This document shows, in pieces, positions 1 through 8,151 of a stretch of DNA of 38,248 nt. Position 1 is the stretch's first letter. Every line of letters starts with the position of its first letter. Made by a program: the position numbers and the translations under genes. The DNA lies in assembly GCA_019639255.1 (NCBI GenBank), contig JAHBSF010000055.1:1-38248 (forward strand), in the 5' to 3' direction. The notes under the pieces are model-generated. The model did not search any database and had not been told where the DNA came from. It saw only the letters and a list, made by a program, of their open reading frames with translations. The DNA is from Acidobacteriota bacterium (GTDB lineage: Bacteria > Acidobacteriota > Blastocatellia > RBC074).

Positions 1-659
1 TAGAAACTCTCGCGATCTTCCTTGCTGACTACGAGCGAAAGCGGCAGTTCCGGATGTTTCGCAATCTGCGTTTTTGCAGCCTCGCTCAGACGCGGCGAAA
101 GCAGAATCATCGCCTTGACGCCCGGATTCCCGCTCCAACCCATTACGGCAGCTTCGGCGCTCGTGCCCTCTGCGACGATGCCCAGCCTATCCGGATCCAC
201 GCCGGGTTGCATTGCCAGAAACCTGAGCGCGGCACTTACGTCCAGCCTCAGATTCGCAAGCTCCTCGTCGCTGAACAGGTGCAGCTTTTTTGCGCCCGCG
301 CTGCGCCCGCGCCCGCGGAAATCTATCCGCAATGTGGCTGCCTGACGCGCCCCGATGATCTGCGCAAGGCCCGGATACAAATACTGCCCGTAAGCATCCC
401 GGTCGTGCTCATAAGAGTGAAGAAACAGCACCCCTGGAGCGCGATTGGTTTGCCCTTCGGGAACGCTCAACATCCCGGATATGGTCCATCCGTCTTCGGT
501 TCTGAAGGTGATTTCGCGCTCCGGAAGCCGGGCCTGCGAGAATGCCGTCAATCCGAAAGCCGCCGTCGCCAGCACGCTCAGGAACAACACGCGGAAAGTA
601 CAAATCACGGAAATCCCGGATTTAGACGAACGTCCCGGAAAAGCAATGCCGTCTCTCAT
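1..659 (-). CDS. alpha/beta-hydrolase-fold protein, C-terminus cut by window edge
   Basis: 219 codons are visible and the reading frame is still open at base 1, so the C-terminal part lies outside. The start at 659 follows an AAGGGA ribosome site. The N-terminus has a basic stretch and a hydrophobic segment ending FGLTAFSQA, which looks like a signal peptide. The domain then begins with TEDGWTISG, continues with LFLHSYEHDRDAY and LRIDFRGRGRS, and reaches the nucleophile-elbow strand LGIVAEGTSAEAA and the acid loop VSKED. In ordinary alpha/beta hydrolases the elbow is GxSxG; here it reads A-E-G-T-S, with Gly at the nucleophile position. It closely resembles the first domain of its upstream neighbour (721-2208), 61 bases away and probably co-transcribed. 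By analogy it may have had a second domain. The fold call is firm; catalytic activity is doubtful. Confidence 0.85.
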   Translation of the reverse strand, partial: MRDGIAFPGRSSKSGISVICTFRVLFLSVLATAAFGLTAFSQARLPEREITFRTEDGWTISGMLSVPEGQTNRAPGVLFLHSYEHDRDAYGQYLYPGLAQIIGARQAATLRIDFRGRGRSAGAKKLHLFSDEELANLRLDVSAALRFLAMQPGVDPDRLGIVAEGTSAEAAVMGWSGNPGVKAMILLSPRLSEAAKTQIAKHPELPLSLVVSKEDRESF

Positions 660-720
660 ATTTCCCTTGCAAATCATATTCTGGGTTTTGGTGTTCACGC
701 CGGATGCCTCCACCACTGCT

Positions 721-2208
721 TCACTTGTTCAGATTTTCCTGCAACCAATGCACTACACGTCCGGACAAAGTTTTATCCAGCTTGAAGAGTTGGTAACCAA
801 TCGCGCCGCCGTCGTACGTTATCAACTCGCTGCCCTTGTCCCTCGTAAGCTGATGCATCTCGGTCAGCGCTTTCGTTACGGGGCCGTGACCGCGGCTCGT
901 TACATAAAGCACCGGGACGTTATGAGTAGTGAGGTATGCTTTTTCCTTTTCGGTCGGAATGTATCCGGTAAGCACGACGCCGGTTTTAATTCTCGGCTCC
1001 TCGGCAAGCGCGGCCATAGCGTAACGGGCGCCAAGTACCGTTCCGAGCACTCCAATGCGGGAAGAGTCAACACCGGGTTGCGTCGACAGAAAGGCCACAG
1101 CCGCTTTTACGTCCAGATGCCCCACATCGCGCTCAACCCTCGTAAGGTCGAAATACTTGCCCTTGTTCGTGCTCGCTCCTTTGCCGCGCCAGTCGATGTT
1201 GAGTACGGCAAGTCCGGCGCGAGCAAGTGAAATTTCAAGTTCGCTGTAGGCGTAACGATCGCTCAGGCCCGAGTGCAGAAGTATTACGGCCGGATATTTC
1301 CCGTCCGATCCCTGCGGTATTCGCAGGTTTGCGTGAATCTTCCATCCGTCTTCGGTATCGAAGGCAACTTCAGACAATCGTCCGGCGTCGAGCAGCTTTT
1401 CCGCCATCCATACCCCAATCTGCTCGTGCAGCGGTTTTTCATTCGGATATCGAACCCGATAAAGGCTGAGCATCCAGGTTCCTACGCCCAGGCCATCGAA
1501 TACCTCAATATTGGTCTCGCTGCTTTTTGAGGAGAAATATGCCTCCGTCATGTCGGTAAATCCCGGACGGTCTTCCCCGCTCACCAGCAGCAGCATCGGG
1601 ATTTCGGGATTGGCGGCAAGGCGCTTTTTCGCCGCATCTCCGAGTCTGCCGGAAAGCAACGTAATCGCTTTTATCCGACGATCGCCGTTCCATCCGAGTA
1701 CCGCAGCATCGGCGCTCGCGCCCGCGGCTACCAGCCCGATTCGATCGGCGTCTATCCCCGATTGCAGAGCAAGAAACGAGATTGCAGCGCGAACATCCAG
1801 GTATATCCGCGACAATTCTTCCTCGGTGAATGAGTGAAGATCCCTAGCGCCCGTACTCTTGCCGCGCCCGCGCAGATCCAGCCTCAATGTAGCGACGCCT
1901 CTTTTTGAAACTTCCGGAGCGATGCCCGGATACTGCCCGCGCCCCGGTCCGGGATCGCGGTAAACACCGTATGCGGCGCGGTCGTGTTCAAACGAAGGCA
2001 AAAAAATGACGGCGGGCGACTTTCCGGCCGGATTGTCGGGCATCGTCAGGGTAGCGTGTATCGTCCAGCCGTCTTCGGTCCTGAACGACACATCTTTTTC
2101 GTCAGCGAGCGCACCGGACGAACCCACACAAAGACATATAACCATCGCAAACACAGCCTTTGTGCAACTTCGCTTCCAGGTGTTACAGGTTCCGTTTGTT
2201 CCGTTCAT
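721..2208 (-). CDS. secreted double alpha/beta-hydrolase-fold protein, probable pseudoenzyme
   Basis: About 495 residues containing two tandem alpha/beta-hydrolase domains of the dienelactone-hydrolase type (about 40-265 and 280-495). Each begins with TEDGW-[TK]-I-H-A and has an RGxGxS stretch (LDLRGRGKS, NIDWRGKGAS). The elbow of domain 1 reads AAGAS (161-165, Gly at the nucleophile position). The elbow of domain 2 reads GTVLG (389-393, Val at that position). The C-terminal loop YDGGAIGYQLF puts Ile470 where the catalytic His normally sits. The N-terminus has KR..K followed by a hydrophobic stretch ending GALA, a signal peptide. The first ATG at 2208 lies inside an intergenic repeat copy and lacks a strong ribosome site; Met22 (2145), behind AAAGG, is an alternative. 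It lies 46 bases below the FG-GAP gene and 61 above another family member. A binding or structural role is my inference. Confidence 0.88.
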   Translation of the reverse strand: MNGTNGTCNTWKRSCTKAVFAMVICLCVGSSGALADEKDVSFRTEDGWTIHATLTMPDNPAGKSPAVIFLPSFEHDRAAYGVYRDPGPGRGQYPGIAPEVSKRGVATLRLDLRGRGKSTGARDLHSFTEEELSRIYLDVRAAISFLALQSGIDADRIGLVAAGASADAAVLGWNGDRRIKAITLLSGRLGDAAKKRLAANPEIPMLLLVSGEDRPGFTDMTEAYFSSKSSETNIEVFDGLGVGTWMLSLYRVRYPNEKPLHEQIGVWMAEKLLDAGRLSEVAFDTEDGWKIHANLRIPQGSDGKYPAVILLHSGLSDRYAYSELEISLARAGLAVLNIDWRGKGASTNKGKYFDLTRVERDVGHLDVKAAVAFLSTQPGVDSSRIGVLGTVLGARYAMAALAEEPRIKTGVVLTGYIPTEKEKAYLTTHNVPVLYVTSRGHGPVTKALTEMHQLTRDKGSELITYDGGAIGYQLFKLDKTLSGRVVHWLQENLNK

Positions 2209-2250
2209 TTCTGTCCGTTCATTTCTGATTTCTGTTTGTTCCGTAATCTT
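2190..2250. repeat. intergenic repeat copy a (partial, diverged)
   Basis: Contains TTCCGTTTGTTCCG, then CATTTCTGTCCG units and TTTGTTCCGTAATC. These match the right arm of the palindromic repeat seen complete at 22845-22975. It spans the junction between the FG-GAP gene stop and the 721-2208 gene and encodes the first residues of the latter if its start is at 2208. Confidence 0.7.
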
Positions 2251-2254
2251 TTTT

Positions 2255-4387
2255 TCAGCGATTGTTGATAAGGATCGAGACTGTATCCGAATCGCGATTG
2301 ACTATTGCCAGGTCCTGCTTGCCGTCGCGATTGAAATCTCCCGCAACTACTGCGCGAGTCGCAGCCGCGCCCCCGTAATGAACGGCCGGGGCGAAACCGC
2401 CTCTCCCGTCGCCCGCGAGCACAGAAACCGTCGCCGATCCAAAATTCACCACTGCAAGATCGGCATTGCGATCTCCGTTCAGGTCTGCGGAAATCAGCAC
2501 TGCGGCAGTTTCACCTGTGACAAAATGCCGTGCGGCGGAAAAGCCCCCCTTGCCGTCGCCCAGAAGCACCGACGCATTTGCGCTCGCCGTATTCGCAGTA
2601 GCCAGATCCATACGCCCGTCGCCGTTAAAATCCGCGCTAACGACGGAAAACGGGCCGCCCCCGGCGCCTACGCGCACCTCTTTAAGAAATCCGCCCTTGC
2701 CGTCGTTTATAAGTACCGAGATGTCGGAAGCGAAAAGATTGGCAGTAGCAAGATCCATACGCCCGTCGCCGTTGAAGTCCGCAGCAGCCACGCCGCTCGG
2801 GCCCCTGCCGACGGGGTAGTTGACCGCAGCAGACATCTTTCCCTTGCCGTCGCCGAAGAGGACTGAAAGCGTATCGTCGTCGCGATTCACAACCGCGATG
2901 TCAGCGTGTTTGTCGAGATTGAAATCTGCAATGACTACAAAACTCGGCCCGCCTCCGGTCGTGTAGTGCACGGGAGGAGCAAACCCTCCTTTTCCGTCGC
3001 CTATGAGTACCGAAACATCTGCGGAGTTTTCATTACCGATTGCGAGATCCGCGTGACCGTCTTCGTTAAAATCGGCGACCGCTACGGCGCGAGGACCGTC
3101 GCCGGCTGCAAACATCGAGGGAGCGGAAAATCCTCCTTTACCGTCGCCCAGTATCACGGCGAACGATTTTGGAAAGCTGCTCACCGCCAGGTCCGGATTG
3201 CCGTCGTGATTGAAATCCGCAACCGCGGCGGCGCGCGGAAAGTCGCCTACAGCAAAACTTGCCGCAGTCATAAGTTCGCCCATACCGTTGCCCATCAGGA
3301 CCGACAGGTTTTCGGAATCCCGATTTGCGACTGCTACATCCAGCTTGCCGTCGCGGTTGAAATCCGCCGCAACAACCGACATAGGGCTATCGCCGACCTT
3401 GAAGTTTTTCGCCGTACCGAAACCGCCCTTTCCATCGCCTAGAAGCACCGAAAGAGTGCCGGAAAAGCGGTTGGCTGCAACCAGATCTGCGTGGCGATCA
3501 CCGTTGAAATCACCGACCGCTACCGACTGAGGCTCAGTATCAACATTGAATGAGCGCGGAGGCGCAAATCGCCCCTTCCCGTCCCCGATCCACAAGGTAA
3601 CGAAACCCGATTTTGGATGAGCCGTAACCAGATCAGGGATTCCGTCGCCGTTGAAATCACCCGCTGCTGTAGATACCGGATTGTCGCCGACTCCAAGTTC
3701 ATCGGTGGCCTTGAAGCCGCCCGCACCGTCGCCCAGAAGCACCGATACGTTGGCCGAGCGCCGGTTTGCAAGCGCGAGATCAACTATGCCGTCACCGTTG
3801 AGATCCGCGGCCGTGACGGATCGAGGCTCGCTCCCGGTGCGAAACGAGGCGGGAGATGAAAATTCTCCCTTGCCGTTTCCGAGAAATACCATCGCCGTAT
3901 TTGCAAACCCGCACGCTACAGCCAGATCCACTTTCGAGTCGCGGTTCAGATCTGCGGCAGCCAAGGCAGTCGGACCTTGTGCGACCTTTAAGAGTACTGT
4001 AGATCCGAAACCGCCACGTCCGTCATTTATCAGGATGGTTACATCGGATGAGAACCAGTTTGCCGAGGCGATATCGGGCCGGCCGTCGCCGTTGAAATCG
4101 GCGATTGCGACCGCAACGGGCCCGCTCCCGGCCTTGAACTGACGCGGATCTGCAAACCCGCCTTCCGCCTGTCCGTAATGAACGCTTATTTGTCCGGAAC
4201 CGAAATTCGACGCTACGATATCCGGGATGCCGTCTGTGTTAAGATCTCCGGCAGCGACGGCTTGCGGATAATTCTTCACCGGCAGATCAAGGCGCGCGCG
4301 AAATGAAACCGGTGCTACCTGCGCGCCGTCGGCCATCGCCAGACTCGATATACATACAGCAAAGAGAAATAATTTTATCGGATTCAT
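2255..4387 (-). CDS. secreted FG-GAP/VCBS repeat protein, 14 repeats
   Basis: 710 residues. Residues 1-22 (MNPIKLFLFAV...SLAMADGA) form a signal peptide, and GGAG six bases ahead of the ATG supports the start. The rest is almost wholly 14 tandem units of about 48 residues, each with a calcium-binding-like loop D-[FL]-N-x-D-[GSRK]-xx-D (for example DFNGDGRPD) followed by a strand pair around SVLLGDGKGGF. This is the FG-GAP/VCBS pattern of integrin-like beta-propellers; 14 repeats would make two seven-bladed propellers. No enzymatic domain, anchor or sorting signal is visible at the C-terminus. Such proteins are known as extracellular or periplasmic adhesion and binding modules. It starts 48 bases from the divergent gamma-glutamyltransferase gene and lies 46 bases upstream of the alpha/beta-hydrolase-like pair, which suggests co-transcription with them. 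Confidence 0.93.
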   Translation of the reverse strand: MNPIKLFLFAVCISSLAMADGAQVAPVSFRARLDLPVKNYPQAVAAGDLNTDGIPDIVASNFGSGQISVHYGQAEGGFADPRQFKAGSGPVAVAIADFNGDGRPDIASANWFSSDVTILINDGRGGFGSTVLLKVAQGPTALAAADLNRDSKVDLAVACGFANTAMVFLGNGKGEFSSPASFRTGSEPRSVTAADLNGDGIVDLALANRRSANVSVLLGDGAGGFKATDELGVGDNPVSTAAGDFNGDGIPDLVTAHPKSGFVTLWIGDGKGRFAPPRSFNVDTEPQSVAVGDFNGDRHADLVAANRFSGTLSVLLGDGKGGFGTAKNFKVGDSPMSVVAADFNRDGKLDVAVANRDSENLSVLMGNGMGELMTAASFAVGDFPRAAAVADFNHDGNPDLAVSSFPKSFAVILGDGKGGFSAPSMFAAGDGPRAVAVADFNEDGHADLAIGNENSADVSVLIGDGKGGFAPPVHYTTGGGPSFVVIADFNLDKHADIAVVNRDDDTLSVLFGDGKGKMSAAVNYPVGRGPSGVAAADFNGDGRMDLATANLFASDISVLINDGKGGFLKEVRVGAGGGPFSVVSADFNGDGRMDLATANTASANASVLLGDGKGGFSAARHFVTGETAAVLISADLNGDRNADLAVVNFGSATVSVLAGDGRGGFAPAVHYGGAAATRAVVAGDFNRDGKQDLAIVNRDSDTVSILINNR

Positions 4388-4435
4388 CTGGATCTCCGTA
4401 TTTATCGAACCGCTCGTTCACACTCAAAAAGGTAA
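4388..4435. promoter_or_regulatory. divergent intergenic region
   Basis: The only head-to-head gap in the window. It must hold the 5' signals for the FG-GAP gene (minus) and the gamma-glutamyltransferase gene (plus) unless a promoter lies inside a gene. The minus side shows GATAAA just ahead of the GGAG ribosome site, a possible weak -10. No convincing -35 box or operator palindrome is visible. Confidence 0.4.
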
Positions 4436-6037
4436 ATGACCATGCAATTTTCAGACTTCCGGTTCCACTCCCGCCGTTCGGTCGTGATGAGCCGGCGCGG
4501 CATGGCGGCGTCGAGTCAACCGCTCGCAGTCGAAGCCGCCATCGATGTGCTGCGCCGGGGCGGGAACGCCGTCGATGCTGCGGCCACGGCCACGGCGGTA
4601 CTCTCGGTAATCGAACCGATGTCAACCGGCATCGGCGGCGATCTTTTCGCGATCATCTGGCTCGCCCGTGAACGTCGCTTGATTGGCGTCAATGCAAGCG
4701 GACGATCTTCGCAACTCGCTTCACCCGATGCCCTGCTTGCAGCGGGCCATCAACGCGTGCCGATGGATGGAGCCCTGAGCGTCACGGTGCCCGGAGCGCT
4801 TGACGGACTCGACCGCTGCCTTGCAACCTGCGGAACGATACCTCTCAAAGAAGCGTTGGCCCCCGCAATCGAATTTGCGGAACACGGATTTCCCGTCCCC
4901 GAAATAACCGCACAGATGTGGGCGCGAGCCGCGCGCAAACTCCGGCAAAATGATGAATCCGCCCGCGTGTGGTTGCCCGCGCAACGTGCGCCGCTTGCGG
5001 GAGAAATCTTTCGCAATCCCGACCTTGCACGAACTCTGCGCAGCATCGCCGATCTCGGATGCGAATACTTTTATCGGGGCGAACTCGCCGAATCAATTGT
5101 CAAAACCGTCAACGAACTGGGCGGCTCGATGCACATCAACGACCTTGCAGCTCATTCCTCGGATTTTGTTCAACCCATCTCAACTTCATATCGCGATTGC
5201 GAAGTAGTCGAACTCCCGCCCAATAATCAGGGACTCGCAGCTCTAGTTGCGCTGAACATATTCGAGAGTTTCAACCAGTCTGGAATCGAGCATCATTCGG
5301 CGGATCACCTGCACTTGATGATTGAAGCGATGAAGCTCGGGCTTGCGGATTCGCACGCATATGTCGCAGATCCGCGCGAACCCGTAGCCCTCGAAAGTCT
5401 GCTCTCGAAGCAATATGCCGCCGAGCGTCGCAAGATGATCTCGCGCGATCACGCCCTCGTTGCTCATCCCGGACATCCCGACATCGCCGGCGACACAGTT
5501 TACGTAACCGTGGTGGACCGGGAGCGAAATGTCGTTTCGATGATAAGCAGCGTATTCAAAGCCTTCGGTTCGGGAGTAACCGTACCGGGGGCCGGCGTAG
5601 TGCTTCAGAATCGCGGCGCTTGCTTTACTCTCGAAGCCGGACATCCGAACCGCTTTGGACCCGGCAAACGCCCCTTTCATACGATCATTCCCGCACTCGT
5701 TATGAAGCACGGTGTTCCGTGGTGTTCGTTCGGCGTAGTCGGCGGACTTATGCAGGCGCAAGCCCATCTTCAGGTCGTAAATAACCTGATCGATTACGGA
5801 ATGAACCCGCAGGCGGCTCTCGATGCGCCCAGATTCCGAATACTTGAAAGCGGCGCCATTGCGCTCGAAGACGGTATTTCAAAGAACGTTTGCGATGCAC
5901 TTGCCGCTCGCGGCCACATAATTCAGGCCGATCAGACCGAAGAGGGTTACGGCGGCGGTCAGGTAATCCTGGTCGCAGATGAATTGCTGATGGGCGGATC
6001 CGATCCTCGGAAGGACGGATGCGCTATCGGCTACTGA
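4436..6037 (+). CDS. gamma-glutamyltransferase family protein (YwrD-like)
   Basis: 533 residues without a signal peptide, so probably cytoplasmic, unlike classic periplasmic Ggt. N-terminal family motifs are present: VVMSRRGMAASSQPLA, LRRGGNAVDAA and PMSTGIGGDLF. The family precursor normally cleaves itself before a Thr that becomes the N-terminal nucleophile of the small subunit. Here that is Thr354 in DIAGDTVYVTVVD, followed by the substrate-pocket stretch GPGKRPFHTIIPAL. Family members transfer or hydrolyse gamma-glutamyl groups, or cleave related amides; the real substrate is unknown. ATG 4436 lies 3 bases after AAAAAGG, whereas ATG 4442 has better spacing and may be the true start. It is the only plus-strand gene and converges with the MFS exporter across a repeat copy. 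Confidence 0.93.
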   Translation: MTMQFSDFRFHSRRSVVMSRRGMAASSQPLAVEAAIDVLRRGGNAVDAAATATAVLSVIEPMSTGIGGDLFAIIWLARERRLIGVNASGRSSQLASPDALLAAGHQRVPMDGALSVTVPGALDGLDRCLATCGTIPLKEALAPAIEFAEHGFPVPEITAQMWARAARKLRQNDESARVWLPAQRAPLAGEIFRNPDLARTLRSIADLGCEYFYRGELAESIVKTVNELGGSMHINDLAAHSSDFVQPISTSYRDCEVVELPPNNQGLAALVALNIFESFNQSGIEHHSADHLHLMIEAMKLGLADSHAYVADPREPVALESLLSKQYAAERRKMISRDHALVAHPGHPDIAGDTVYVTVVDRERNVVSMISSVFKAFGSGVTVPGAGVVLQNRGACFTLEAGHPNRFGPGKRPFHTIIPALVMKHGVPWCSFGVVGGLMQAQAHLQVVNNLIDYGMNPQAALDAPRFRILESGAIALEDGISKNVCDALAARGHIIQADQTEEGYGGGQVILVADELLMGGSDPRKDGCAIGY

Positions 6038-6050
6038 CGCGTGTCTTCTT

Positions 6051-6150
6051 GAAGAGAGATGACGAAACTAACGGAATGAAACGAAAATCACGGAACGGTT
6101 GAATATTTCGGTCTGTTCCGTCTTATTTCGTCTGTTGCGTTATCTCTCTT
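6051..6150. repeat. intergenic palindromic repeat copy b
   Basis: Begins GAAGAGAGATGACG and ends TGCGTTATCTCTCTT, with ACGGAATGAAACGAAAATCACGG on one side and GAATATTTCGGTCTGTTCCG on the other. It matches the complete repeat at 22845-22975, in the opposite orientation. It lies between two convergent genes, where a hairpin could end transcription from both sides. Its right end supplies the TAA stop of the MFS gene (6140-6142). Confidence 0.85.
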
Positions 6151-7567
6151 CCGTTTCTTTACCGCGCACGAGCGATGTGAATATGACGACGACGACGATC
6201 GCCGCCGAAATCAAAAACAGCGCAGCTACGGCAGACGCGAACGTCTCACGTTCGAGATCCGCCGTAGCCGCTCCGGGCCCAATCGCCTGACGGCGAAAAT
6301 ACTGCTGCAGGATAACAAATAGAAAACTTGTTACCGCAACGCCGCTCATGGAACCCAGACTCTTGATGGCGCTGATCATCCCGGATGCGATACCCAGACG
6401 GCTTTTGGGAACCGCGCCCATGATGGCGCTGTTGTTCGGCGGCGTGAAAAGTCCCGATCCCACGCCAAACGGCAACATCCGCAAGATCACTCCAAGTGTC
6501 GATGTCTCGGTCGAAAGCGTACTCATACCCAGCAGTGCAAGAAAATTGACTACTGCGCCCGATGTGCAAATCAATCGTGCGCCGAACCGATCCGACAAAC
6601 GCCCTGCAAGCGGCGCGACGATAAACAATATCAACGGCACCGGAATGAACAGGACCCCTATTTGCGTCGGTGACATTCCCTTTACGCGATCGAGATAAAA
6701 CGGCAGCAAAAACGACAGCACCGACATTGCCCAGAAACTCAGGAAACTGGCTACAATCGCTGCACTGAACGCCCGATTCCTGAATAGACTCAGATCCAGC
6801 AACGGATGCGCAACCCGCGACTCGATGAGGAGAAATCCCGCCATCAGCACAGTCATCCCGATTAACAACATCGCGCCCGTAGATTGGCCGCCGTCGGTGC
6901 TCGACATCGAACTGGTCAGAAACAAAAAGCACGTCAGCCCTGCCACAAGCGTTACCGCACCACCGAAATCAAATCGCTCGCCCTGGCGCCCCGCCCCACC
7001 CGAGGGCAGCGCCCTCAGCGCAAGCACCGAACCAATTACTCCGACAGGAACCACGAGTAGAAAAATCGTGCGCCATCCGAAGTTTTCCGAAACGATGCCG
7101 CCAAGCAGCGGACCCGCAAGCGCCGCAAGTGCAATAACCGAACCAAGGCTCCCAAGCGCCTTGCCGCGCTCTTCCGGCGGAAAACTCTCGGTCAGTATCG
7201 CCGACCCATTGGCCATAAGCGCGGCGCCGCCTATGCCCTCGATAGCCCGGCACGCAATCAGCATCCAGAGCGTGGGCGCAATGCTGCACAGCGCAGCGCC
7301 GATCGTGAAAACCGAAAAACCGAATACATACAGCCGCTTTCTTCCATATAAATCCGCGATTCGGCCGAATATCACGACAAGCGCCGTGACCATCAGCAGA
7401 TATGCAGTCACTACCCACTTTACGTCCGACAAGCCGACCCCGTAGTCGCGGGCGATAACGGGCAGTGCGATGTTGACGATGTTCATGTCCACGTAGGCCA
7501 TAAACGTGCCCATCGCGATGCTTGCAAATGCCAGCCACTTCCGCGTAGCCGCCTGTTGCACCTTCAT
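6140..7567 (-). CDS. MFS drug-exporter-type transporter, DHA2 family (14 TM)
   Basis: 475 residues, strongly hydrophobic throughout, with a segment count consistent with the 14-helix DHA2 (EmrB/QacA) group. Motif D1 is seen as MAYVDMNIVNIALP, motif A as GRIADLYGRKR after helix 2, and motif C as GPLLGG in helix 5. A second motif-A-like loop, GRLSDRFG, follows in the other half. Members use the proton gradient to export drugs, dyes or small metabolites from the cytoplasm. The stop TAG of the preceding gene touches this ATG (TAGATG), so translation is probably coupled. The final residues (KETEER) run into an intergenic repeat that provides the stop codon. The substrate is not predictable from the sequence. 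Confidence 0.93.
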   Translation of the reverse strand: MKVQQAATRKWLAFASIAMGTFMAYVDMNIVNIALPVIARDYGVGLSDVKWVVTAYLLMVTALVVIFGRIADLYGRKRLYVFGFSVFTIGAALCSIAPTLWMLIACRAIEGIGGAALMANGSAILTESFPPEERGKALGSLGSVIALAALAGPLLGGIVSENFGWRTIFLLVVPVGVIGSVLALRALPSGGAGRQGERFDFGGAVTLVAGLTCFLFLTSSMSSTDGGQSTGAMLLIGMTVLMAGFLLIESRVAHPLLDLSLFRNRAFSAAIVASFLSFWAMSVLSFLLPFYLDRVKGMSPTQIGVLFIPVPLILFIVAPLAGRLSDRFGARLICTSGAVVNFLALLGMSTLSTETSTLGVILRMLPFGVGSGLFTPPNNSAIMGAVPKSRLGIASGMISAIKSLGSMSGVAVTSFLFVILQQYFRRQAIGPGAATADLERETFASAVAALFLISAAIVVVVIFTSLVRGKETEER

Positions 7568-8131
7568 CTATTCCTCAAAGACCGTTACGGGCATTACGTG
7601 AATGTACTCGCCGTTCTTTACGCCTTTGTCCCATCCGCGCACACGCGGCGCGGGTCCCGTCCAGCGAATGTCGGCGAGGTAACCGTGAATGAAGTTCTTG
7701 TTTTCTTTAGTCAGCCTGGGGACTGGAAGCGTTACGTGTTCATAGAATGAACTGAAGTGATAGTGGGTCTTCGGTTTCAGTTCCAGCGGGAGCGGAATGC
7801 CGTATTTGGAGCCTTCGAGCTGCGACTTGCCGTCCCAGGCATTGAAATATATTTCGGTTATCGTCAGCGAACGCGATTCATCCGTATTCCAGATTTCTAT
7901 CTCAGTGCCGGCTCCGAGCAACCCTTCACCCGATCTGGAGTCGTGACCGGCGCCCGAACCGAAATCGCGCATATGCATAAAGGGCACGAGTATGCGTTTC
8001 GGCGCTCGCACCGAAACGTACTGCTCGGCAGAAGCCGTCGCATCAGCGCGATGAAAGCCCCCTTGAACCATCACTACCAGCACTGCACCGAATAAAAAAC
8101 TCAATCCCAGCCAGATAGCCCTGGTTTTCAT
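7568..8131 (-). CDS. secreted protein of unknown function
   Basis: 187 residues from the ATG at 8131, which follows an excellent AAAGGAGG site; a longer start at 8155 would overlap the upstream gene's stop. Residues 1-27 (MKTRAIWLGLSF...VVMVQGG) look like a signal peptide or single membrane anchor. The rest is a probable beta-rich domain: EQYVSVRAPKRILVPF, then TEIEIWNTDESRSLTITEIYF, then LKPKTHYHFSSFYEH. The 'interstrand' part recalls DUF3124-type proteins, but I would not assign it to that family. It is sandwiched between a di-haem cytochrome (20 bases upstream) and the MFS exporter (contiguous), so all three are probably one transcript. I do not recognise a function. Confidence 0.8.
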   Translation of the reverse strand: MKTRAIWLGLSFLFGAVLVVMVQGGFHRADATASAEQYVSVRAPKRILVPFMHMRDFGSGAGHDSRSGEGLLGAGTEIEIWNTDESRSLTITEIYFNAWDGKSQLEGSKYGIPLPLELKPKTHYHFSSFYEHVTLPVPRLTKENKNFIHGYLADIRWTGPAPRVRGWDKGVKNGEYIHVMPVTVFEE

Positions 8132-8151
8132 CCTTAAGCCTCCTTTCGACC

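Noticed and set aside
2006-2866. Plus-strand frames opposite the FG-GAP gene with repetitive protein
   Set aside because: The repetition is the complement of the VCBS repeats; the minus-strand frame has signal peptide, ribosome site and repeat logic.
2255-4387. Regularly spaced repeats that could suggest a CRISPR array
   Set aside because: The period is about 144 bases, in frame and diverged between units; it encodes propeller blades and there are no cas genes.
6051-6150. A simple rho-independent terminator between convergent genes
   Set aside because: The hairpin is part of a dispersed repeat found in non-terminal positions too and is not followed by a clean U tract; termination may be a side effect.
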